From contig CM067316.1 in NCBI GenBank assembly GCA_034231615.1, positions 26,063,791-26,127,790 on the forward strand: a stretch of DNA of 64,000 nt, given 5' to 3'. The DNA comes from Meghimatium bilineatum (Eukaryota; Mollusca; Gastropoda; Stylommatophora; Philomycidae). The position numbers and the translations under genes were made by a program. Positions 30,700 to 41,272 of the stretch are shown here, one piece after another. The notes beneath the pieces are model-generated. The model was given only the letters and a program-made list of their open reading frames with translations, made no database searches and had not been told where the DNA came from. Numbering within the stretch: position 1 is the stretch's first letter; every line of letters starts with the position of its first letter.

Positions 30700-31160
30700 T
30701 TAATAAAAATACATGGAGAGATACTGCAACAAGTAGACCATTACCAATATCTTGGACACAAAATCACAAATGATGAATGGATGGTGGAAGTTAAAAAAAA
30801 GAATGGCTAAAAGCACTGTATGACACATGGAAACTTTGAACATTTACACAAATAAACTAAATATGAGAATTAGAAAAACTTCATCTATTCTATATGAATG
30901 TATAGATCAGAAACATGAGTAATTAACAAACAGAAGACAGAATTGATGCCTTTGAGATGTAAACAGAGGTTCTGACAGCACTGCGTATGAATAAAGAACT
31001 ATTAAAGAAAGTAAAAATCAAACAAATAAAATATTTTGGAAATGTTATAAGACATCACACCTTGTTAAAGATATTACTTCAGGGTAAAGTTGAGGGGAGG
31101 TGAGCAAGAGGTAGATACAAGTGGAAGGGAAACTTCATCAGATGGACAGGTTATAGTAGA
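30700..31160 (+). mobile_element. LINE C-terminal relic
   Basis: Broken frames give ILQQVDHYQYLGHKITNDEW, then KNQTNKIFWKCYKTSHLV. DHYQYLGHKITND is nearly the same as HYQYLGHIITND at 23660, so it belongs to the same family. Confidence 0.6.
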
Positions 31161-33600
31161 TCAGAATCTACCACGAAGGCCAGAGACAGAGGATTTGTGC
31201 GTATTGGAGGTCCATTGCAGCTAACCTTCACTGTGGAGACTGCACTTGATGATATCATTTCTTGCTGCATTCTTTGTATATTAGTACAGCAGTTAAATGA
31301 AGGCTTAACTTACAGACTGTTGAATGAAGCCAGAAATTGTTTCCTAGCAGATTGAGGTAAAACAACATTCTGCCACCTTTTGTTTGCAAGCAAAATTATT
31401 AATAAGCTATTAATAATTTAAACAAATATTTAAAACAAAAAAGAGAAAAATTTATTCTGCATGCCCTCATACATCTCATTTTAAAAGGACATTTCTCCAA
31501 TAATGATATGTTTTATGAAATTGAAAGTAACTGAAGAATGGCCCATGGGAAGCTACAACTCTTAGTGACACAGCTCATTTAAATAAAGTGGACATAGGTT
31601 TGGGATTGAGTTTTGCCAACTTTTTTTGTGCAGAAAAAAAGCTAGGAATGACTGCCTGTACAGGACTAGTTCTAAAAATCTCAAGTGCCTATTACCTCTC
31701 TTTCTTTGCATTTTTTTATGTATTTTATTTTGTATTTCTTATTAAAAAAATGTCTCTGGCAATTAGATTGCTACATTATGTTTATTTGAAAATCTTATCA
31801 TAGATTATGTTAGTTTTTTCATGATCTCATTCTCAATGGAAACTATTGTGAAAACTTCTCATAAGTTTACTCAGATGGTTTTATTTTGTCTTTATTATTT
31901 CCATCTATTTGTAATTGCTTTTGATGTTGTATGTTTGTCAGTTGTAGATATACAACAGAGCCCGGTAATAAACTGTTTTCTTTCTCTGCCTTGTTTAGTA
32001 AGTGAGGTTTTTATTGAATTAATTTTATACAAAAATCTGTCTGTATGGACAGATCCTGATAATGATAATATTTGTATCACATGGCTCTTACATATTGAAC
32101 AATCAGATTTAATGTCTTCTGAAGACATGTTTGTCAGATTTTCTACCTTCAACTTATTGATGTAACAAATATGACTTTTTGATGAAAAAATATTCAAAGT
32201 GGCAGAAAATGAATGCATGCACGAGACATGAGAATATAGACAAACATGTGGGTGAATGTGATTTGTTTCTAATATTCATGTTTGAGAGTGTTTTGTAAAT
32301 TGATAGCTTCAGCCTCCATTATATAATATAAAAAATAACCCCTGCTAGACAGTATGTCTAGATGTCTTGTTTGGAATCTTCCAGCATTGAAAAAGAAGAG
32401 TATTAAGTGTAACAGGTGTTTTTTAACAGATCCCATAATACTTCCAAGTTGTTGCCATGCCTACCTTTACATTGATTTTAATAATAAAAACTACAGTTGT
32501 TGTCATTTATTATTGTTTGTTATCTTGTTTATTGTTGTAATACTCTTCTTCAGGTTCAGGTTCTCCAGTTTTATTATCATCACAATATTCAAGCCATAGG
32601 CTATAGACTGCGATAAAAAAGTATTAAATATTAATATCACCAACTGGTTTCATTTTCATGCGATTGAATGTATGTATACAGAATGCCCCTTGTAGGGCAT
32701 GCTTTCTATCTAAATGCACAGATTTGTTTCTCCTCTCTGAGCAGGAGACTTCTTAAAGAATTTCATACCTGCTGACTGAGAGTTGATCTTTTTAGTATGA
32801 AAGTAGGAGACTTCTAGACTTCGTCAAGAATTTCATACTGATCAGAGTTAATCTTTTTAGTATGAAAGAAAGCTCAGGAAAAACCACATTGCAAATAGGA
32901 AACACAAACTTGACTGCTCAGAATTCCTGAAGATGAAATAATATACAGACAATTACCACTCATTTATTTTAATCTGTTCTATAAGTTTGAGCCGTGATAT
33001 CCATACTCTTTTCTATAGGCCCTATTGGATTTTTGTCTTCAATTTCTTATAGGAAATAATGCAGTCATTTAAATTGGATGTCAAAGTGCACTGCTTTTAG
33101 TGACAGAAGACAACACAAAATGAGAAATATTACAAATAACACTAAAAATATGACAAATACAACCTCAAAGTTTGCATAGGAACCGAAAAAAAGGTTATGT
33201 AGTGTCAGTAACTGTCAATATAATACTAAAAATGAATCTTCAGAATTGAATAAGTGGTGAGACCATAAAGTTACTGTATCCATTGGTGCAAAATCTTTAC
33301 TAGTAGAGCTGTAAATAATTTTCTCAATTTTTCCAAGACATTCTTTTAATATTAATGGAATATAGAGTTTCTACCAATTTGCACGTACTTTTTTTTGTTT
33401 TTATTTTAATTTGTCACAGTGATATCATTATTGCAATATTTTCTTATAATCAGCAAGCGCAATTAGTGCACTTTAAACAATCATTTATTACAATGGCACT
33501 ACTTTTGAATTACTGGTAGTAGGCTTATGTTCAATCTGAATTGCTACAACAGAATTTTATGAATTTTAGCTATATTACCTTATACTATGGAATCCCGTTA
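31161..33600. other. Intergenic AT-rich DNA, mostly unexplained
   Basis: Apart from the 65-bp duplication at 32747 and a pogo-like end at ~33590, I see no gene, domain or repeat. A 114-codon frame at 31821-32165 has low-complexity hydrophobic content and a minus-strand shadow, so I do not call it a gene. Confidence 0.5.
32747..32880. repeat. ~65-bp tandem duplication
   Basis: AGGAGACTTCT, AAGAATTTCATAC, GAGTT(G/A)ATCTTTTTAGTA and TATGAAAG occur twice in the same order. Each unit can also form a small hairpin (TTTCATAC with GTATGAAA). Confidence 0.7.
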
Positions 33601-33873
33601 TAACAATTGGTTGGATCTGACAAGAATATGTGCATTAGAACCGAAATAATACCAGAAGGAGCAAAGGAGAATTATGTACCAAAACACTCCAAAAGCAACA
33701 GAGAGAACTGGCTAATGCACGTAATATGGCAGATGCAACCATATCAACTGAACCACATCGTACTACAAAAGACCAAAGCGAAGTTAACTTTTTTTTTAAA
33801 GATAGAAACACAGAAAAAAAACTGGAGGGGGGGGGGGGAATCATAAAAATTAACTATCAAAAGGAAGGAAGAA

Positions 33874-34045
33874 AATTGAACCAGTCCGTTCAACGGCACC
33901 AAATCGCCTAGCAACTATTGAACACGCGTTCTTCCGTACTTGACTAACCGCATCTCCAATAAAAGATGCGGTTAGTCAAGTACGGAAGAACGCGTGTGCA
34001 ATAGTTGCTAGGCGATTTGGTGCCGTTGAACGGACTGGTTCAATT
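33874..34045. repeat. Near-perfect 81-bp-arm inverted repeat
   Basis: The left arm (33874-33954) starts AATTGAACCAGTCCGTTCAA and ends ACCGCATC; the right arm (33965-34045) is its reverse complement with one mismatch (TTGAACACG versus TTGCACACG). The loop is 10 nt (TCCAATAAAA). The right arm holds a B-box-like GGTTCAATTCC. The GC content is far above that of its surroundings. The outer right flank resembles 39790-39850. Confidence 0.9.
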
Positions 34046-34844
34046 CCCGTTAGTCTCAAAAAATTTTAAAAATTGTCCTCTGGCTTCCTACTTATATTTA
34101 CTTGAAGAAAATTGAGGAAACTAACCAAGCAAATACATGATAATAGCAACTCCCAACGGTAAACAATTACATTAAAAGATACAGGTCTGCCATGCCCGAT
34201 TGTTAAACTAATATTTTCTCACGTTGTCACCTACTGTCTCTGTTGCTCTCAATATTACCTGTTGTGACTATGTTCTTTAAACCTCCTTGTCTCATAACGT
34301 GGCTAAAAACTGAAGATTGTATTTTTCTTATATTATTGACTAAGCTCGCATTTGACTCTTTCAACATCTCCACATTCGTTTTTCTAGCACTCCTGTAGAA
34401 TCACATTTCTACTGCTTCTAATTTCCCAATTTCTTGTTTGTTTATTGAAAACATAATCGGGGTATCAGACTCGGTACCTTGGCCATTACAGACGTGTTCT
34501 ATTGTCTATTTGGAAACAAGTAAGGATATTCTGACCATCATCCACCTGGGGATAGACAATCATATGAAGCTTTCCATTCTTTGATGATGTGGATATTTGT
34601 GGTAACAATACAAGAATCAGTGGACAGGTTTCTACGGAACAAATAGCTAACATAATTAAATGGAACGAAATTCCAATAAAGGCGCATATACCGACGCATC
34701 CAATATTGTACACGTTCCGCGATGAGAGCCCCTGATCACTCGACATACGCGCTGCACACTGAGTGGGAGGTGGATGGCCAGTTCATTGCGCGCAATTCGC
34801 TAGATCGGTATTTTAAGTTATGACTTTTTAAGTTTCCGAGATAG

Positions 34845-35105
34845 TGCAATCATCATCATCAAGTGACATATTCTTTCCAGAACGTAGTCTTTCCTATGGA
34901 TCTCTCGAATTCTCCGCGGTCTTGAGCAAGTTGCCCTGCATCTTCCAGTGACATGCGTAGGCATTCTTGAATGTCTTTTGTCCAACGGCGTCTTGGTTGG
35001 CTTTGCCCCTGTTGCCTTCTATCATCCCCTCCATTAACACTCTCTCCATGCCGTCGTGTCTCTTAATATGACTACGTAATTCTGAATTAGTGCAATAGCA
35101 TATGG
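34845..35105 (-). mobile_element. LINE C-terminal relic
   Basis: The minus strand reads SELRSHIKRHDGMERVLMEG, MIEGNRGKANQDAVGQ and CHWKMQGNLLKTAENSRDP, matching the KRHdsmER.l.EG..eGkRgrGRprr block of a LINE family. CATCATCATCAAGTGACATA marks the 3' end with a short trinucleotide tail. Confidence 0.65.
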
Positions 35106-35815
35106 AATTAGAAAGTTGGTATGTTGTCACGTGATTTGCCCACTAATTCTTGTATTGTACCATATTTTGAAACACATGTATCAGCACAATAGATAAACAA
35201 GGTACGCTTAAAAAAACTAAGTAAAAATGTACTTCCAGTTATAAATTTATGATTTGATAGCACTACATCCAACACACAAAAAACACGCTTGAATTCCAGT
35301 TGACTTGGTTGGTAGTGTAATCCCAACTAGATTTTCATAATAAATCATCTAATATTCAGGTTCTAACATGTGCCACAAATATCGAAGTTTTTAAAAGTAT
35401 TTTCCCTGTCACTGCTCTTCTTTCCCTTTTAAAACAACGATTTCCTTCCCCTCTGTCAGTAATCGACACAGAATTCAGAATTACACTACACACCATAGAC
35501 CTTACTGATGACAGTAATAATATCAGATGAAATCATTTTGCCACATCAAACAATAACATTTCTGTTTTATTTTAAAACACCCGTTGTTTTATATCAATTA
35601 ACTTAAGCAAATGTTCAATCTTTCACATTGCAGGATCAACTCTAAATATAGCGTCATGTTTATTTTGTCAACAACAAAATATGTAGGCCTACTGAGAAAA
35701 TGTATGTTTCCCTACGTCTCAATCAATCGACAGAATCATTTAAACTACATGATAATATACTTGACAACGTTTCAAATTTCGTATATTTGGGAAGTAAGAT
35801 AACAGCAGACGGGGA

Positions 35816-36043
35816 TTCATTCATTCATTTTCTTTTTGCGCTGAAGTTAGCGCATAGGGCAGAGGTAGATCTCTTCAATTCTGTCTGTTCAAAGCTATTC
35901 TGTGCAGTTCTTGAATAGTATGAATATTGGTTGTTTTACTTTCTCTAAGTATTGTTCTTCTGAGTGTTTCTTTTGGTCTACCCCTTGCTCTTTTGCCTGT
36001 AGGTATCCATTCAAGAGATTGGTGGTGTATTCTGTTGGTGTCT
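35816..36043 (-). mobile_element. LINE 3' end (B) inserted in LINE A
   Basis: The minus strand encodes DTNRIHHQSLEWIPTGKRAR and GRPKETLRRTILRESKTTNI, then QELHRIALNRQN, and ends in a GAATGAATGAA tail. It is nearly identical to 45590-45820 and is 5'-truncated at ~36043. Confidence 0.75.
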
Positions 36044-36092
36044 GGAGACTGGGATACCAACTCAGAAATCAAGACTCGAATCGTTCTCGCCC

Positions 36093-36362
36093 GTGTGTTG
36101 CCGGGGCCCGAAAGGGGAGCAAATAATAGCAACACTGTTTACCTTCCGCGCATGTCGTAAAAGGTGACTAAGGAGGTTATGGGATGGAGTTGGCTGTCCC
36201 ATCCCATATAGGGCAGTGACCCAAAGTCATGCTGAAGTCGGATGTGTCAGGCTGAAAGGCGCAGATATCGCAGCCATGCTGTAAACCATGACACAACGCA
36301 TTCCGTTCTCCGGACTACATCCTGCTAATCTGCAGGAGTTTGAGAACGAACGCAGAAGAAGA
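36093..36362 (-). mobile_element. SINE-like repeat, long-tail type
   Basis: Its minus strand has the shared head (AGCAGGATGTAGTCCGGAGA) followed by a different body ending in a CCTCCTTAGTCACCTTTTAC-like segment and CCCCTTTCGGGCCCC. Direct repeats TCTCGCCC at 36085-36092 and 36363-36370 flank it. It lies inside a plus-strand LINE whose frame resumes exactly after it. Confidence 0.8.
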
Positions 36363-37384
36363 TCTCGCCCCCAACGCTTTTAACAAGCTCTCACACATCT
36401 GGAGATCGAAGATCGCAAGTAAACACAATACACTGCGACTATTCAATGCAAGTGTGATTCCATCATTGGCATATGGATGTGAACGTTTGAAATCTACCGC
36501 AATAATGGATAAGAAGTTAGTTGCCTTCGAGAGTAGATGCCTCAGAAAAATGGCAAATTCTAATTGGAAAGACTTCAAATCAAACGACATACTAAGAGAG
36601 GAGACAAAACAAGAATATGCGACGAACATCATCAGAAAACGCCGCTGGACATACATCGGCCACATACTTAGAATGAAGGAAGATAGAATTCCACGACAAG
36701 CCTTCATGTGGACACGAGACGAGAAAAGAAATCAGGGAAGACCAAAAACAGCGCTCAGAAGAACATTTATGAATTAATTAAAATCAACAGGCATAAATGG
36801 ACAAGACCTGCAATCCCTGGCAACTAACCGACATGTATGGAGAACTATGACATTCGCCCTATGTTCCAAACTTGGCACAAGAGGAACTGACTGACGTCTT
36901 GTATGACTAACACTTTCTGGACATTACCGGTGTTTGCTCATACTAGCTCGCTTTCGTGATACTTTCCACTCAATGTTTAATCAGTAAATGTTATGAAAAC
37001 TTGACAATCACTGATTTGTGTGGGTGTGTTTGTTTTCATACTTAACAGGATCTCTCTTGAAGTAGGACTATGGTCTCACTAGATTTAAACAGGATCGATG
37101 TCCTTACTGTTTGACTTTTTGCCTTGTCTATGTCTTTATCGACTTACTACAGACACCTACAAAGTCAATATTTAATTTGTAAATATGTCAATATTAAATT
37201 TATACTTTCTAACAAAGACACCAGAATATCATTTTGGCGTATAGAAATGTAGTATGCAAAGTTTTTTTTGTATTACTAATTATTAATATTGAAAATAGCG
37301 CCGCCGCCCCCTCGCCCCAAGGCCAAACCAATTTTCAATAAGCCAAACATACTTGAAAAAGGTAAAATTTGGCCGTTAAAAGGC

Positions 37385-38455
37385 CAATTTGGTAACACAT
37401 GGTGCGTGAGTGTGTCATGTGACGTTTTCTCTCCAGAACGTTGTCTTCCCAAGAACACCCTGAACCCTTCTCTCTCTTGGACGATGCGGCTTGCATTTTC
37501 CAGTGACGTATTCATGTTATCTTTAATGTCGTCAGTCCATTGTCTTCTTGATTTGCCTTTCCTTCTCCTCCCAGGTGCTCTACCCTCCATTATTTGTCTT
37601 TCTAAACAGTTGTGTCTCTTTATATGACCAAACAGGCGTAGTTTTCTTTTTGCTATTGCGTTCAGTAACTAACACTCTAGAATCTTCAATGTCTTTATAA
37701 TATCCTAGTTTCTCTTTTTTTTCTCTTAAATGATATTTTTTTGGTATCTTTTTGTAGCGTTTCATCTCAATTGCGTTGTCTTCTTTGTCGCTGTTTTACT
37801 TAGGGTCCATGTTTCACAACTGTAGGCCCTATGCCTTTGTTGCAACCGGAAAAACAAAAGTTCGTAGCATTAGCAGTTTCGTTTCTATTTTGTTATTTTT
37901 TCCATCTGTTTTTCAACTGTGTTATTTTACAATATGACATTGCCAATCTCTTCCTTATCTCTGGCATGCAGTCTTCTGCACCGTTGATGCTTGCTCCAAA
38001 GTATTCGAATTTATCCACACATTCTATGTTGGTATTGTCTATCCTGATTTTTGGTTGTCGTGTTGTTATATCTGTTGACATGATTTTTTGTTTTGTGCGT
38101 TTAAATATAAGTTTTGTGATTCGTTGTATTTCTTTGTGTCCTTGATTAGTTGTTCCAATCCCTTTATATCATTTGAAAGAAGCACAGTGTCGCCCGAGTA
38201 GCGTAGTTCAGGGATTTCGAAACCACAGATGTTTAAAGCGTGGTAGTCAGCGTTGTGTATGTCTTCTCTCACATTCCTCATTATATTTTCTGCGTAGATG
38301 TTGAACAGGTATGTGGAGAGTATGCATCCCTCCCGAACTCCACTCTGTACCTCAAACCACTCTGAGAGATCGCCCTCTAACTTCACTGCTGCCTTTTGAT
38401 CTTGGTAAAGTTCCTCTATTATATGTGTCATAGCGCACATAAATTGTAGTTAATG
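37385..38455 (-). pseudogene. LINE reverse transcriptase relic
   Basis: Minus-strand blocks in order are WFEVQSGVREGCILSTYLFN, IYAENIMRNVREDIHN, ELRYSGDTVLLSNDIKGLEQ, DKFEYFGASINGAEDCMPEI and MEGRAPGRRRKGKSRRQWTD. The catalytic box is YSGD (usually YADD). Several frameshifts break it. It is the longest member of the family that also sits at 48545-49048. Confidence 0.8.
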
Positions 38456-39404
38456 AGTTTGCCTCTCTTTTAGAGAGGCGTGCCTCATTCAACCAGCGGA
38501 CAAAGTCCAATTAGGTTATATCAGGACACACTACCATAAAATATTATAGGTAACAAAGACCCCCAATTCTGTTGGTATTTTGTATTGTTATTGCAGTTAT
38601 ATCTCTTTAACTGAATCTTTGATCACAAAAGTTAAATAACTCGGAAGTCATGTGCCGACCCATGCTATTATAAACAAACATGGAAGAAGTATTCAAATAG
38701 GAAGGTTTAATTGGAATAGTTTTCTCGAAACAAAAACATATTCAATTAATCTATGGGGAGGAGACTAACTTTTATAAATCTGGAGGCAACATGGAGATAA
38801 ATATACAATATGCAGCCCAGAGCATGCCATTTTGCAGAAAGGATGTGAGCATACGTAACGATACGGCCCATGGGCCTTAGTTAAGACTAGTCTAGTCATC
38901 TTAGATCATTAGATAGTTGAGTTGATTTTGAAAGTCATGGTGTGCTGTGCACTGTGACAAATGTAATAAAAATTAGGCTACTGTTTCAGTTAGGCCTAAG
39001 TTTAGTTTGGGTTTACTACCTAGGCCGAACTTGTTTGTAAAGTGTGTCGCTATTCACAGGCATTTTGAGCGAATTGCTCTTACTTCATATATTTCTCAGA
39101 CCTCTTTTTCATAATCATGCCCAGGAGACTTTAGGCAGCTGCTGGACTCTTTCCAGTTTTGATATAATAATAATGTTATTTTTAATTAACCATTGGCCTT
39201 TCACCACAGTGATTTCACTATTGTCACAATCCAATCTCTAAGATACGGGGAACAACACCTCCTAATTGTCGATATGATGCTTTTAGAAGTGCATTTACTT
39301 TAAAACTGTTTCAAGTGTTTGTTTTATCACACTTAGACTTGGCAGAAAAAATGAAAAGTCTCGCATGAAACTATATCAAAAATAATTTAATACTTAGGCA
39401 TATA

Positions 39405-39640
39405 TATATTTTTTTAAAACCTGTCAAATTCAAAATATTGGGGGTTGGGGGGGGGGAGAATTATCACTTTGTAGTGCAGCTTAGTAGGGTCATTGAGATG
39501 AAAATATTGAGATATTTTCTCAAATCTCCCTTTTCCCAAACAGGTTGATATTCCTGAAATATTGCACATGCTATCTGTACACCAATACATGCCATACTCA
39601 GTTAGAATATGTACCATAAATCAAGACAGAGTTGTCTTGC
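39405..39640 (-). pseudogene. piggyBac-type transposase relic
   Basis: The minus strand reads YGMYWCTDSMCNISGIST, then KGRFEKISQYFHLNDPTKLH. The pattern Y..YW..D....I......RFE.I..Y.H.ND is the conserved core of piggyBac DDE transposases. Only ~70 residues remain. Confidence 0.65.
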
Positions 39641-40560
39641 AAACCAAGTAAACAGGTTTTCCGTGCTTGACCATCCATATCCCCAAAATAAGATGTGATC
39701 TTGTCAAGACATTCAACCTGTGTACTCAAGTCACTGAGAATGGACCAATTGGGACAAGGACTATTACAACAATAGTGGTGTCGCTAGCACAGATCCAGTT
39801 CAATTTCCAGCAGCCTTAAATTTTTTTAAATTTATCCTCATGCTCATTACTTGAATTTACAAAGAAGAAGTACAGATAGAACAAGAAATCAGAAGAAAAA
39901 AATAGTAGTTGTTTTCACACATACTATAAAAGACTGATTAGTGTCAATCACTATCATGAAATCCCAAGAAACACAGACAGGTCAGAAAACAGGTGGAGAA
40001 AAGAAATAGGGGAAGATATTAATACAAAACTGGGAATAATACAAAACTGTTGGAGAGAACTTGAGCTATTACACATTCTCTCAACAACCAATTTAATACA
40101 CTTGATGTGAATTTTTATTGTTGTTGTGAAGACATGCTATCTAGTTGTGTTGCGTGATACTATGGTTGCTGGTGTGCCTCCTATTCTGTTATCTAAATTG
40201 ACTTCAACACCTGTGCTTACTTACAGTGGTCCTGCTCGATGTAGGGGATGGCCTGAGTAATCTTAGTTCCTGCCTCTGTTGACTGGCCTATGCCCCATCT
40301 CCACTTCAATTAGTTGGCCTCGATGGGGAGCTTGAAGTCAAACACCAAACCCCTTGCATTATTAGTAAACAGAAGGTCTTTGACGATGAAGGTACAATTA
40401 TGTTGCTATTATATACACATTATTTTATTATGCAAAATAAAGCATATCTGATAGAGGTCCACTAATAACAAATTTTATGTAAGTTTCATGAGATACTACA
40501 CTGTCATTGAAGTTGGTAAAAGCTTTTTAATGTGACCATTAGTCTTACGCAACACAATGC

Positions 40561-40696
40561 AATCTATGCACCAAACAGTAAGAAGTCACAATTAAATCTA
40601 TACACCAAACAGTAAGAAATCACAATGAAATCTATGTACCAAACAGTAGGAAGTCACAATGAAATCTGTTCATCAAAAAGTAGAAAGTCACAATGA
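40561..40696. repeat. 34-bp tandem repeat, four units
   Basis: AATCTATGCACCAAACAGTA plus AGAAGTCACAATTA starts at 40561 and recurs at 40595, 40629 and 40663 with growing divergence. Confidence 0.85.
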
Positions 40697-40889
40697 ACTT
40701 TATCATTAGTATTTGAAAATTCACATGGAGTATTCTGTTTTGCTGTTGTTTGAGAACCCCAGGAATTGTGAGCAATTAGCTCTTACTTTCTATGTGCAGT
40801 GGGATGGTTTTTCTGATCTTTCTTTCATACCCTGGAGACTTCAGCTTTTGTCTTTGTGCAATGCCTATTGAAAGAGCCTTCTACCCAAA

Positions 40890-41050
40890 GGGGTCTAGAA
40901 TTGTATAGATGACATGCTACAAAGTTTCCATAAGAGAGCCTCAATATAACGGTATGTCATCTACTAAAGCTTTCTGTTGCATGGGCGGTTTGTCTAGTAG
41001 GCCATTGGTGAGACCCACAGACGAAACCGCATGCATGGAGTATTCTGTAT
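40890..41050 (+). repeat. Dispersed repeat, copy 2, just before an HPS6-like exon
   Basis: It matches 11340-11510 (GACATGCTACAAAG; TTTCTGTTGCATGGGCGGTT; GAGACCCACAGA). It ends ~85 bp before the acceptor at 41134. Confidence 0.7.
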
Positions 41051-41134
41051 ATTTCTGTATTATACAACATAATAAACTGAACTTGCTACACTGTATGCCC
41101 TCAGAAGTAATTTTGATATTTCTCAATTTATCAG

Positions 41135-41272
41135 CTCTTCAATGATGTTGTGCATAATAGAGTCTATGGGGACATCAGTCAAGTATGGCATTTTCAAGGG
41201 CACTTACTTATAACTACAAATGATGGACGAAAGTTGTTTACCTTTGACTGCAGGCCTGTAGATGAACAGCAT
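41135..41272 (+). CDS. HPS6: HPS6-like exon (46 codons)
   Basis: The acceptor TCTCAATTTATCAG ends at 41134 and the donor GTAAGA starts at 41273. The phase-0 frame reads LFNDVVHNRVYGDISQVWHF and goes on to LLITTNDGRKLFTFDC, a beta-strand-rich pattern. The reading frame has a stop just upstream of the acceptor and no ATG, so an upstream first exon must exist. Confidence 0.65.

Larger units (their letters stand above)
35600..36895 (+). pseudogene. LINE RT relic (A) carrying two later insertions
   Basis: The frame VSNFVYLGSKITADGD at 35770-35815 resumes as DWDTNSEIKTRI at 36046-36085 and as LAPNAFNKLSHIWRSKIASK from 36363. It continues LFNASVIPSLAYGCE, KKLVAFESRCLRKMANSNWK and RRWTYIGHILRMKEDRIPRQ, to ALCSKLGTRGTD. 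The first gap is LINE B (minus), the second a SINE with TCTCGCCC repeats. Confidence 0.75.

Noticed and set aside
31821-32165. 114-codon plus-strand open frame
   Set aside because: Composition is hydrophobic and AT-driven, an equally long frame exists on the other strand, and no splice context or domain is seen.
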